Shown one piece after another: positions 1-8,149 of a DNA stretch of 64,000 nt. The DNA lies in contig NZ_CM009578.1 in assembly GCF_002993885.1 (NCBI RefSeq), positions 2,502,009 through 2,566,008 of the forward strand. Direction: 5' to 3'. Numbering within the stretch: position 1 is the first letter of the stretch; each line of letters opens with the position of its first letter. The DNA comes from Sphingopyxis lindanitolerans (GTDB taxonomy: Bacteria > Pseudomonadota > Alphaproteobacteria > Sphingomonadales > Sphingomonadaceae). The position numbers and the translations under genes were made by a program. The notes under the pieces are model-generated. The model was not told where the DNA came from, did not search any database, and saw nothing but the letters and a program-made list of their open reading frames with translations.

Positions 1-128
1 CTCCAAAACCAACATCCCGATCTCGCCGCCTGATTATCCAGCCGGCTGCTTAAACCATCGAAATGAGGGGTCCCTTTTAGACGCCGATCACCCCGCTAAC
101 GGGGTCCTTTTTGCACGCCGATCCACAT
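1..128 (-). mobile_element. Probable end of an IS21-like insertion sequence (partial)
   Basis: Two near-identical direct repeats lie at 67-90 and 101-124, 34 bp apart, each with the form ggggtcc(c)ttttt..acgccgatc. Spaced repeats of this kind are typical of the transposase-binding termini of IS21-family elements. The reading frame of the adjacent integrase loses its family resemblance at about position 130 and stops inside the repeats, so an insertion into the integrase is the simplest reading. The rest of the element would lie left of the window; no transposase is visible here, so the family assignment is tentative. Confidence 0.4.
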
Positions 129-465
129 TCTCGCGCTTCGCTATCAGCTCTTCAGCCACCGCCGAGAAGCTGTTGCCCGCGCTGATGCTCGCAGCGATCC
201 GAGCCTGCCGCTTGGCAGTGTTGGGATCGACGGCATGGGCGAGCTGCTTCTTTGCATCTTCTCTAGCCGCTCGCGCCTCCGCGAGCGTAATCGCAGGATA
301 AGCGCCGAGGGCCAGTTTACGCTCCACTCCATGCAGGCGATATTTAACGCGCCAAAGTTTGCTGCCGGTCGGATTGACCAAAAGATAAAGGCCGCCCGAA
401 TCCGAGACCTTATAAGGCTTATCTTTTGGCTTCGCTTTGCGGATCGCGGTGTCGGTGAGCGCCAT
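88..465 (-). pseudogene. Truncated P4-type tyrosine integrase (DUF4102 N-terminal domain)
   Basis: The product begins MALTDTAIRKAKPKDKPYKV and carries the arm-binding DUF4102 domain (SDSGGLYLLV..GSKLWRVKYRLHG..RKLALGAYP) typical of P4-like integrases that target tRNA genes. Intact members have about 400 residues; here only about 125 remain and the core-binding and catalytic (R-H-R-Y) domains are missing. The last residues after AEELIAKRE do not resemble the family and derive from the repeat region at 67-124. The gene reads away from tRNA-Gly(CCC) at 631-704, the usual layout for an integrase next to its attL site. An in-frame upstream Met at 480 is possible, but 465 matches the family start. 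Confidence 0.8.
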
Positions 466-630
466 TTGGGGGCCTCGCAAACCAGGGGCTTTGGAAAGGC
501 CCCCGGATATGCCCCCGAATCGTTCAGCTACACGCGATCATGGACAATCACCGGAAGCCAGTGAATGCTCAAAAACTAGCGGATTTTCAGGGTTTTTTCA
601 ACCATCAGCGACTGCGCGTGGGCAGCAAAA

Positions 631-704
631 TGGAGCGGGTGAAGGGAATCGAACCCTCGTCGTAAGCTTGGGAAGCTTCTGCTCTGCCATTGAGCTACAC
701 CCGC
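631..704 (-). tRNA. tRNA-Gly(CCC)
   Basis: A full cloverleaf can be drawn: acceptor GCGGGTG/CACCCGC, D-arm GCTC..GAGC, anticodon loop TTCCCAA with anticodon CCC, T-arm GAGGG-TTCGATT-CCCTT, and an encoded CCA end. The lowest anticodon-stem pair (G27-A43) is mismatched. Its 3' end faces the truncated integrase at 88-465, so it is the likely attachment site of a former island to the left. Confidence 0.95.
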
Positions 705-840
705 GCGATGACCGGCCTTTGCCGTTTCGCGCGGCGCGGGTCAATCCTTCGGCGCCTTGGCGCTCGCACAAAAAGCAGCTTGTCGTGGCGCGCCTGGCGC
801 AATAGCGGCGATGTCGCACGATATGTAGGAGAGGACGCCG

Positions 841-1992
841 GTGTTCGATACGCTCAGTCTCGCCAGCCTGCCGCCCGCCGACGAGGCGATCCGGCCGGCG
901 ATTCGCGCGCTCGCGGCCACCGCCGCATCGGCGGCAGACACCGACGAGCGCGCGCGATCGTGGCAGGGCTATGATCCCGCGTTCAGTCGCCGCCTCGGCG
1001 AAGCGGGGTTCCTCGGCCTGACGCTCCCCAAGCGCTATGGTGGGCACGAGCGCGGGCCGTTCGCCCGTTTTGTCGTCGTCGAGGAATTGCTTGGCCTCGG
1101 CGCGCCGGTCGCGGCGCACTGGATCGCCGACCGGCAGAGCGCGCCGCTGATCCTCAATTTCGGCAATGAAGCGCAGCGCCAATCCTATCTCCCCCGCATC
1201 GCGCGCGGCGAGATTTTCTTCTGCATCGGGATGAGCGAACCCGGATCGGGCTCCGATCTTGCGAGCGTCCGGACCCGCGCCGACCGCACCGAAACCGGCT
1301 GGCGCGTCAACGGGCAGAAAATCTGGACCTCTGGCGCGCCGCACTGCGACTATATGATCGCGCTCCTGCGCACCTCGGGCGGCCCCGACGACCGCCACGC
1401 CGGCCTGTCGCAACTCATCATCGACCTGAAGGTCCCCGGCGTCACCATCCGCCCGATCCGCGACCTGGCCGGCGACGAACATTTCGCCGAAGTCTTCTTC
1501 GAGGATGTCGACCTGCCCGCCGACGCGCTGATCGGCGAAGAGGGCGAAGGATGGAAACAGGTCACCGCCGAACTCGCCTTCGAGCGTAGCGGTCCCGAGC
1601 GCATCTATTCGAGCGTCGTGCTGCTCGATGCCTGGATCGCGCATCTGCGTGGCGTGGGCCGCGACGATGCCGCGACGCGGGCGCTCGTCGGCGATGCCAC
1701 CGCGCGGCTCGGCGTGCTGCGCGCGATGTCGATCGCCTGCACCGCGCGGCTCGCGGCGGGCGAAAGCCCGGTGACCGAGGCGTCGCTGGTCAAGGATCTC
1801 GGCACCGCGTTCGAACAGCAGCTTCCCGTGCTGATCGGCGACGATCTCGCGTCGCACCCGGACGAGGCGGTCGCCGCCGACCTGTATCGTGCCTTGCTCT
1901 ACGTCACCCATGTGGCGCCGAGTTTCTCGCTGCGCGGCGGAACGCGCGAAATCCTGCGCGGCATCATCGCGCGCGGCATGGGCCTGCGGTAG
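841..1992 (+). CDS. Acyl-CoA dehydrogenase family protein, first of a pair
   Basis: This 383-residue flavoprotein has the acyl-CoA dehydrogenase fold: an N-terminal helical domain, the FAD/substrate stretch CIGMSEPGSGSDLASVRT with a following WxVxGQKIWTSGA segment (residues about 140-180), and a C-terminal end SLRGGTREILRGIIARGMGL. It should oxidise an acyl-CoA to the 2-enoyl-CoA, passing electrons to ETF. The start is a GTG preceded by taggagagga. The next gene encodes a shorter homologue 8 bp downstream. Paired dehydrogenases of unequal length often form heteromers acting on bulky CoA thioesters (steroid side chains, cyclic acids), but the substrate cannot be read from sequence. Confidence 0.88.
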   Translation: MFDTLSLASLPPADEAIRPAIRALAATAASAADTDERARSWQGYDPAFSRRLGEAGFLGLTLPKRYGGHERGPFARFVVVEELLGLGAPVAAHWIADRQSAPLILNFGNEAQRQSYLPRIARGEIFFCIGMSEPGSGSDLASVRTRADRTETGWRVNGQKIWTSGAPHCDYMIALLRTSGGPDDRHAGLSQLIIDLKVPGVTIRPIRDLAGDEHFAEVFFEDVDLPADALIGEEGEGWKQVTAELAFERSGPERIYSSVVLLDAWIAHLRGVGRDDAATRALVGDATARLGVLRAMSIACTARLAAGESPVTEASLVKDLGTAFEQQLPVLIGDDLASHPDEAVAADLYRALLYVTHVAPSFSLRGGTREILRGIIARGMGLR

Positions 1993-2000
1993 GGGTTGGG

Positions 2001-2972
2001 GTGATGAACGAATTTCTCGAACCTTTCGAACGGATGCTCGAAGCGCTGTCGCCGCCCGCGACGGTGCGTGCGATCGAAGCCGGGGGCAGCGCTGCGGCGC
2101 TGTGGGACGGCATCGCCGAATCGGGCTTCCTCGACGCGCTAGTTCCCGAAGATTGCGGTGGGGCAGGATTGCCCTTGTCCGAAATCGGCCCGCTGTGGCA
2201 GGCGCTCGGCCGCCACGCCGTGCCGCTGCCGGTCGGCGAAACGATGCTGGCGCGGACGCTGCTGGCCGCCGCGCCTGCTGCGCCCGCCGCGCCTGCTGGC
2301 CCGATCGCCCTGGCGGTCGCGGACCCCGGAACCGCGATCGTCGTGCCCTTCGGCGGCGTCGCGCACCACGTCCTGCTCGAAAGCGGGAGCCAGCTTTATC
2401 TGGTCGAAGCCGATGGCGAGCCGACAGGGGTGCCGGGCAGTCTCGCCGCGCGCATGCGCTGGGATGCGCCTGGGGGGGTCAGCGTTGGTGCCGCGCCGCC
2501 CGGCGGCCTTCGCGCCGTCGCCGCGATCCTGCGCGCCGCGCTGATCGCGGGCGCTGCCGACCGGCTCACGACGATGACCGCCGCCTATGCGAACGAGCGC
2601 GTCCAGTTCGGCAAGCCGATCGGAAAACAGCAGGCGCTCCAGCAACAGATGGCGGTGATGGCCGAGGATATGGTTGCGTGCCGCATCGCGGCGCAGCTCG
2701 GCTGCGCGGGCGGCCTGCCGCCAAGCCTCGCCGCCGCCGCGACCGCCAAGTCGATCACCAGCACCGCCGCCCCCCGCCTCGCCGCGACCGCGCATGCCAT
2801 CCACGGCGCGATCGGGATCAGCGCGGAATATGACCTCCAGCTCTATACCCGCCGCCTCCACGAATGGCGGCTCGCCGACGGGTCGGAAACATACTGGAAC
2901 CGCCTGCTCGGCGCTGCGCGGCTCGGCGATGCGCGCGGCTCGGTCGATTATGTGCGCGAGATGTTGGCCTAG
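2001..2972 (+). CDS. Acyl-CoA dehydrogenase family protein, second of a pair
   Basis: This 323-residue product is a short, divergent member of the acyl-CoA dehydrogenase family. The recognisable parts are the N-terminal helices (LWDGIAESGFLDALVPEDCGG), the YANERVQFGKPIGKQQALQQ helix (about residues 195-215) and a C-terminal HAIHGAIGISAEYDLQLYTRR block. The central beta domain is reduced and the usual FAD-contact motif is poorly kept, which fits a partner subunit in a heteromeric enzyme with the gene just upstream. The start is GTG (2001) or the next codon, ATG (2004). Its TAG stop lies inside a perfect 18-bp inverted repeat shared with the convergent regulator gene. Confidence 0.8.
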   Translation: MMNEFLEPFERMLEALSPPATVRAIEAGGSAAALWDGIAESGFLDALVPEDCGGAGLPLSEIGPLWQALGRHAVPLPVGETMLARTLLAAAPAAPAAPAGPIALAVADPGTAIVVPFGGVAHHVLLESGSQLYLVEADGEPTGVPGSLAARMRWDAPGGVSVGAAPPGGLRAVAAILRAALIAGAADRLTTMTAAYANERVQFGKPIGKQQALQQQMAVMAEDMVACRIAAQLGCAGGLPPSLAAAATAKSITSTAAPRLAATAHAIHGAIGISAEYDLQLYTRRLHEWRLADGSETYWNRLLGAARLGDARGSVDYVREMLA

Positions 2973-3115
2973 GACGGATCGACATTAGGAGATGGCGGAG
3001 CGAAAATGGTGGTCTTGCGTGACCCGGAGCGCAGCGTGCTCCATGCACGTGAGCACCGGAAGCGCGGAAGATTGCCATTTGCAGCCCGCCAGAACCAAAT
3101 GTCGATCCGTCCTAG
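2969..3115. repeat. 147-bp imperfect palindrome between two convergent genes
   Basis: The ends are a perfect 18-bp inverted repeat, ctaggacggatcgacatt at 2969-2986 and its complement at 3098-3115. The inner flanks also match imperfectly (for example gatggcgga-gcgaaaatggtggtcttg against ctggcgggctgcaaatggcaatcttcc read on the other strand), so the whole intergenic stretch can fold as one long hairpin. The outer ctag supplies the stop codons of both flanking genes. It could be a bidirectional terminator or a small non-autonomous repeat element. Confidence 0.7.
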
Positions 3116-3582
3116 CGCGCCGACTCGAGGATCGTCTCCATCGCGACGAAGGTCGAGGTGCTCGCGACATGCGGCAGGCTCGAGATTTTTTCGCCGAGCA
3201 CGATGCGGTAACGGCGGATGTCGGGGGTGCGGACCTTGAGCAGATAGTCGAAGCTGCTCGCGATCATGTGGCATTCCTCGACCTCGGGGATTTGCCGCAC
3301 CGCGCTGTTGAATCGCCGCAGCGCCTCTTCGCGCGTGTCGGACAATTTCACTTCGGTAAAGGCGACATGGTCGAGCCCGACCTTCGCCGGATCGACGATT
3401 GCGCGAAAGCCGATGATCAGTCCGCTCTCGACCAGCCGTTTGACGCGCTGCTGGCACGGCGTCTTCGACAGTCCGACGCGCTGCGCCAACTCGGTATAGG
3501 TGATCCGCCCGTCGCGCCCCAAAATGGCGAGGATCTTGCGATCGAACTCATCCAATTCGACCATGAAGGGAGTATTTTTCAT
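3112..3582 (-). CDS. putR: Lrp/AsnC family regulator, probable PutR for putA
   Basis: The 156-residue protein has an N-terminal winged helix-turn-helix (ELDEFDRKILAILGRDGRIT..ELAQRVGLSKTPCQQRVKRL) and a C-terminal RAM/ligand-sensing domain with the VEECHMIASSFDYLLKV core. It is divergent from putA with about 100 bp between the likely start codons, an AT-rich spacer and a palindrome at 3649-3664. In several proteobacteria an Lrp-type PutR activates putA in response to proline, and this arrangement matches; that role is inferred from position. The gene is convergent with the acyl-CoA dehydrogenase pair. Confidence 0.88.
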   Translation of the reverse strand: MKNTPFMVELDEFDRKILAILGRDGRITYTELAQRVGLSKTPCQQRVKRLVESGLIIGFRAIVDPAKVGLDHVAFTEVKLSDTREEALRRFNSAVRQIPEVEECHMIASSFDYLLKVRTPDIRRYRIVLGEKISSLPHVASTSTFVAMETILESAR

Positions 3583-3648
3583 ATCTTTCGCCTAAATCAG
3601 TATAGAAATTTGGTCAAAACATAAATACGACTGTCAGTATGAAGGCTG

Positions 3649-3664
3649 ATCGCCTATTGGCGAT
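3649..3664. promoter_or_regulatory. Perfect palindrome upstream of putA, candidate operator
   Basis: The sequence atcgcctattggcgat is a perfect 6-4-6 palindrome lying 17 bp before the ATG at 3681 and inside the putR-putA divergent region. It is a candidate binding site for the Lrp-type regulator or an element of the putA leader. Its position also argues that putA starts at 3681 rather than at the upstream ATG at 3639. Confidence 0.35.
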
Positions 3665-3680
3665 ATGCTATGCCATCGGC

Positions 3681-6600
3681 ATGATCCAGCCCACCGACCG
3701 CGCCGCCCTCCGTGCTCTCGCTCGCCGCTCCGAGGCCGATATCGTCGCCGACCTGCGCGCCGACCTCGCCCGCTCGCCCGCCACCGTCGCGGCGACGACG
3801 CAGCGCGGGCTCGCACTGATCCGCAAGGCAAAGGCCGAGGGCGACCGCGAGACGCTCGTCGCGCAGCTCATGAACCGCTATCGTCTGTCGACCGAGGAGG
3901 GCGTCGTGCTGATGTGTCTCGCCGAGGCGCTGCTCCGCGTCCCCGACAGCGCGACCGCCAACGCGCTGATCCGCGACAAGATCGCCGGGCGCCATTGGAA
4001 CGAGGGCGAGGATGAGGACAGCCCGCTGATCGTCGCGCTCTCGGCGCGCGGGCTGTCGCTCGGTTCGGCGACGCTGATGCTCGGTGCATTGGGCAGCAGG
4101 GCGAACCCGCTCACTTTGCTCAAATCGATGATCCGCCGCTCGGGCGAGCCGCTGATCCGCCAGGCGGCGCTCGCGGCGATGAAGATGCTCGGCCAGCAAT
4201 TCGTGATGGGTGAGACCATCGACGCCGCGGTCAAGCGCGCTGACAAGGACGCGAGCGAACTTGCGAGCTTCGACATGCTGGGCGAAGCGGCGCGCACCGC
4301 CGACGATGCGGCGCGCTATTACGCCAGCTATGCGAACGCGATCGCGCGCATCGGCCGCAAGGCAAGGCCCGGCGACCCCTTCGTCAACCACGGCATTTCG
4401 ATCAAGCTGTCGGCGCTTCATCCGCGCTACGACTATCTGCAAGGGCAGCGCGTCCGCGAGGAACTGATCCCGCGCGTGATCGAGCTGGCGCGCGCCGCGC
4501 GCGACGTCAACATCCCGCTGATGATCGATGCCGAGGAAAGCGACCGGCTCGAACCGCATATGGATGTCTATGGCGCGCTGATCGACGCCGGGATCGCCGA
4601 TGGCTGGACCGGGCTCGGCATCGTCATCCAATCCTATCAGAAACGCGCCCCCGAGGTGATCCGCTGGGTCGCCGCCCGGGCGCGGGCACGCGGCGTCAAG
4701 CTGTCGATGCGACTCGTCAAGGGCGCCTATTGGGATACCGAGATCAAGCGCGCGCAGACGCTGGGGCTCGGCGATTTCCCGGTGTTCACCGCGAAGAACC
4801 ATACCGACCTCAATTATATGGCGTGCGCCGAAATATTGCGGGGCTGTCAGGACGCGATCTTCCCTGCCTTCGCCAGCCACAATGCGATGACGCTGGCCTT
4901 CGTCGCCGAGCTGTTCGCGGGCGCCGATTACGAACTGCAACGGCTCCACGGCATGGGCGAGGGCGCGCACGACGCGATCGTCGCGCTGTCGCCGCCGCCG
5001 CGTCCGGTGCGCGTCTATGCGCCGGTGGGCACGCACCGCGATCTCCTCGCCTATCTCGTCCGCCGCCTGCTCGAAAACGGCGCGAACAGCAGCTTCGTCC
5101 ATCAATTCTCCGACCCCGACGTGACGGCCGAGGAATTGGCGGTCGATCCGCGCAGCATTGCGAGCACCCCTTCCAACATCGCGACTGGCCTCGCCCTTTT
5201 CGAGCCCGCGCGCCGCAATTCGCGCGGCTATGATCTGGGCGACCCCGGCGTGCCCGAAGCGCTAGCCGCCGCGATCGCCAAGGCGCGCCGCACCGATCTG
5301 GTCGCCGCGCCGATCGTCGGCGGCGCAGCGCAGGGCGGCGCGGCCGAACCCGTTCAAAACCCCGCGACCGGCGCCATCGTCGGCCAGGTGATCGAGGCCG
5401 ATAGCCGGGCCGTCGCAGCCGCCGTCGCGGCCGCGCGCCGCGCGCAGGGCGACTGGAGCCTCGCCGGGGGCGCCTTTCGCGCCGAACGCCTCGAACGCGC
5501 CGCCGACCTGCTCGAGGAACGCGACGCCTTCTTCCTTGGGCTGGCGATCGACGAGGCGGGCAAGAGCCTGGCCGACGCGATCGCCGAGGTGCGCGAGGCG
5601 GCCGATTTCCTGCGCTATTACGCCGCGCAGGCGCGCGCCGATTTCACCTGGCCAGTCGCGCTCCCCGGTCCGACCGGCGAACGCAACGAGCTGATCCTCG
5701 AAGGCAAGGGCGTCTTCGTCTGCATCAGCCCGTGGAACTTCCCGCTCGCTATCTTCCTCGGCCAGGTGTCGGCGGCGCTCGCCGCGGGCAACGCCGTGCT
5801 CGCGAAGCCCGCCGAGCAGACCCCGCTCATCGCCCATGCCGCGGTCGAGCTCTTGCTCGAAGCGGGCGTCCCCGGCGACGTGCTTCACTATCTCCCCGGC
5901 CGCGGCGAGACGGTCGGCGCGGCGCTCACCGGACACGCCGACATCATCGGGGTCGCCTTTACCGGATCGACCGAGGTCGCGCGGATGATCAACCGCGGCC
6001 TCGCCGGGCGCGACGGCCCGATCGCGACGCTGATCGCCGAAACCGGCGGCGCCAATGCGATGATCGTCGATTCGACCGCGCTTCCCGAACAGGTCGCGCG
6101 CGATGCGGTCGCCAGCGCCTTCCAGTCGGCGGGGCAACGCTGCTCGGCGCTCCGTCTGCTCTGCGTGCAGGAGGATGTGGCGGATACGATGATCGAGATG
6201 GTCGCGGGCGCGATGGCCGAACTCAACGTCGGCGACCCCGCGCTGCTCGCGACCGACGTCGGTCCGATCATCGACGACGAGGCGCAGGCCCATATTGCCG
6301 CCTATGTCGCCGAGGCGCGCGCCGCGGGCCGGGTGATCGCCGAGGCGTCGCGCACGACCCTCCCGGCAGGCGGCCATTTCGTGCCGCCGGTGATGATCCG
6401 CCTCGACCATGTCACCGATCTGAAGCGCGAGATTTTCGGCCCCGTGCTCCATGTCGCGACGTGGAAGGGCGGCGAGCTCGACGCGCTGATCGATGCGATC
6501 AACGCCTCGGGCTATGGCCTGACGCTCGGCGTCCACACGCGCATCGACGGCGTTGCGGCGCATATCGCGGCGCGCGCCGCGGTCGGCAATGTCTATGTCA

Positions 6601-6773
6601 ACCGCAACCAGATCGGCGCGATCGTCGGCTCGCAACCCTTTGGCGGGCGCGGCCTGTCGGGAACCGGGCCAAAGGCCGGCGGCCCGCATTATCTGCATCG
6701 CTTTGCCGAGGAAAAGTCGGTCTCGACCGACATCACCGCGGCGGGCGGCAATGCGGCGCTGATGGCGGGGTAG
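3681..6773 (+). CDS. putA: Bifunctional proline dehydrogenase / delta-1-pyrroline-5-carboxylate dehydrogenase PutA
   Basis: PutA oxidises proline to glutamate in two steps, using FAD then NAD+, with channelling between the sites. The product is about 1030 residues from this start (1044 from the in-frame ATG at 3639). The N-terminal half is the proline dehydrogenase barrel (KLSALHPRYDYLQ, PLMIDAEESDRLE, VKGAYWDTEIKRAQ, FASHNAMTLAF). The C-terminal half is an aldehyde dehydrogenase with the ISPWNFPLAIF cofactor loop, the FTGSTEVAR turn, the general base in ETGGANAMIVD and the catalytic cysteine in SAGQRCSALRLL. There is no N-terminal ribbon-helix-helix domain, so it is the non-autoregulatory form and control probably falls to the divergent Lrp-type gene. 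Confidence 0.95.
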   Translation: MIQPTDRAALRALARRSEADIVADLRADLARSPATVAATTQRGLALIRKAKAEGDRETLVAQLMNRYRLSTEEGVVLMCLAEALLRVPDSATANALIRDKIAGRHWNEGEDEDSPLIVALSARGLSLGSATLMLGALGSRANPLTLLKSMIRRSGEPLIRQAALAAMKMLGQQFVMGETIDAAVKRADKDASELASFDMLGEAARTADDAARYYASYANAIARIGRKARPGDPFVNHGISIKLSALHPRYDYLQGQRVREELIPRVIELARAARDVNIPLMIDAEESDRLEPHMDVYGALIDAGIADGWTGLGIVIQSYQKRAPEVIRWVAARARARGVKLSMRLVKGAYWDTEIKRAQTLGLGDFPVFTAKNHTDLNYMACAEILRGCQDAIFPAFASHNAMTLAFVAELFAGADYELQRLHGMGEGAHDAIVALSPPPRPVRVYAPVGTHRDLLAYLVRRLLENGANSSFVHQFSDPDVTAEELAVDPRSIASTPSNIATGLALFEPARRNSRGYDLGDPGVPEALAAAIAKARRTDLVAAPIVGGAAQGGAAEPVQNPATGAIVGQVIEADSRAVAAAVAAARRAQGDWSLAGGAFRAERLERAADLLEERDAFFLGLAIDEAGKSLADAIAEVREAADFLRYYAAQARADFTWPVALPGPTGERNELILEGKGVFVCISPWNFPLAIFLGQVSAALAAGNAVLAKPAEQTPLIAHAAVELLLEAGVPGDVLHYLPGRGETVGAALTGHADIIGVAFTGSTEVARMINRGLAGRDGPIATLIAETGGANAMIVDSTALPEQVARDAVASAFQSAGQRCSALRLLCVQEDVADTMIEMVAGAMAELNVGDPALLATDVGPIIDDEAQAHIAAYVAEARAAGRVIAEASRTTLPAGGHFVPPVMIRLDHVTDLKREIFGPVLHVATWKGGELDALIDAINASGYGLTLGVHTRIDGVAAHIAARAAVGNVYVNRNQIGAIVGSQPFGGRGLSGTGPKAGGPHYLHRFAEEKSVSTDITAAGGNAALMAG

Positions 6774-6861
6774 AAAGAAACCCGCCGCCGAAGCGGCAGG
6801 CATCCACAACCACGAGGCCCGATACAGAGTGGACGGCTGTCCCGAGCGATACGCCCGAAGC

Positions 6862-6895
6862 GTCTCGCGGCTTATGCCGCGGCGACCCTATTTTT
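6862..6895 (+). terminator. Probable intrinsic terminator after putA
   Basis: A GC-rich hairpin (gtctcgcggc-ttat-gccgcggcgac) is followed within a few bases by a short T-run (ctattttta). It lies about 90 bp after the putA stop. The rest of 6774-7041 shows no convincing gene. Confidence 0.5.
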
Positions 6896-7041
6896 ATGGT
6901 TCCCCCCGCAGCGCGGCCATTATAGCCGTTTCCCGATCGCGCGCCAATGTGCAATTACAGTCCCAATTCTGGCCTTTCGGCGGCGGCCGTGCATGAAGAG
7001 GGGGATGTGTCCCTGCTTTCGCGGGGACCATGGAGTATTTC

Positions 7042-7980
7042 CTAAGCTCCCGGCACCCCCAGCATTTGCGCCTGCGCCTTCAGCCGTGTCGCCGCGCCCG
7101 GATTGGCCGCGATGCCGTCTTTCAGCGCCTGCGCGGCTTTCGCCGTCTCGCCCAGCGTCATGCGGCTGCGCATCAGCATGATCCAGCGATCGACATTCGC
7201 CGGGTCGGCTTTCAGCTTGGCCTCCAGTCCGCTCACCATGCCCTCGATCATCGCGTCCTGCTGCCCCTTGGGAAGCTGCGAGGCGGCTTCCATGTCGGCG
7301 CGGCTCGGGCCGGGGATGGCGCGCGCGGCGACCGGCATCTCCGCGGGCGTCAGCGGCCGCGCCTGGGTGTTGGTCAGTCGCATCGCGACGTCGATCTTGT
7401 GGATCGCGCCGACCTGCTCGATCGTGCGGCGAAGGTCGGCTTCCCACGGCGCCCCCTGCGGGGTGTCGGCGAGCAGCGCGAACCAGTCCTCGATCGCACC
7501 CTTGTGGTCGCCGCCAAGATCCTTTTTGACCGCGAGGAAATAGCGCGCGCGCGGGTCCTTGGCGTCGAGCTTGATCGCCTTGTCGAAGGCTTCAAGCGCC
7601 GCGGCGGGCATCGGATCGCGCGCGCTCGCCATCACACGCGCCTCGCCGAGCGCCGACCACAGCCCCGCCGACTCGGGCGAAAGCGCCGTCGCTTTCTCAT
7701 AAGCGGCGGCGGCGCCGGCATAATCGCTCATGTCGAACCGCGCCGCGCCGAGCGCCGTCCACGCCCCGGCGCTGTTCGGTTCGCGCTGGGTCCGCGCTTC
7801 GAGCGCGGCGAGCTGATCGTCGGGGGACGCAGACGCGGTGGATGGCGCGGCGGGCGCGGAAGGGGCGGAATCGCGCCAGATTGCATAGCCGACGGCCCCT
7901 GCCAGCAACACGAAGGCGGCGATCAATATCGCCCGGTTGGCTCCATTCATGCCCCCCGCCATCTTCTTGCTCTCGTTCAT
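7042..7980 (-). CDS. Membrane-anchored TPR protein resembling the CcmI/CycH C-terminal domain
   Basis: The 312-residue protein has one N-terminal transmembrane helix (AILIAAFVLLAGAVGYAIWR, residues about 15-35), a short Ala/Pro/Ser linker, and TPR-like helices (QREPNSAGAWTALGAARFDMSDYAGAAAAY; LKADPANVDRWIMLMRSRM). This architecture matches the periplasmic TPR part of CcmI/CycH, which holds apocytochrome c for haem ligation. The start at 7980 follows gaggacaaag; earlier in-frame starts lack a ribosome site. It is not in a ccm operon but lies about 1.6 kb from the multihaem cytochrome operon. A general TPR scaffold is the alternative. Confidence 0.6.
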   Translation of the reverse strand: MNESKKMAGGMNGANRAILIAAFVLLAGAVGYAIWRDSAPSAPAAPSTASASPDDQLAALEARTQREPNSAGAWTALGAARFDMSDYAGAAAAYEKATALSPESAGLWSALGEARVMASARDPMPAAALEAFDKAIKLDAKDPRARYFLAVKKDLGGDHKGAIEDWFALLADTPQGAPWEADLRRTIEQVGAIHKIDVAMRLTNTQARPLTPAEMPVAARAIPGPSRADMEAASQLPKGQQDAMIEGMVSGLEAKLKADPANVDRWIMLMRSRMTLGETAKAAQALKDGIAANPGAATRLKAQAQMLGVPGA

Positions 7981-8149
7981 CTTTGTCCTCGCCTTTGTCC
8001 ATTGTGCGGCGCACCAAAAAATAGGATCGCCACGCGCTCGCGTCTTGCCTTTGCTTCGCGATGGTGTAGCCTTTCCTCGGCAAGGTCGGTCAACGATAAA
8101 ATCGTCAGTGGGTCGCACCGATTTTCCCAGACATATAGGGGAGGGGTGC

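Noticed and set aside
3654..6809. Minus-strand frames of 483 and 515 codons opposite putA
   Set aside because: The putA frame is fully supported by its catalytic motifs; the antisense products have composition bias only.
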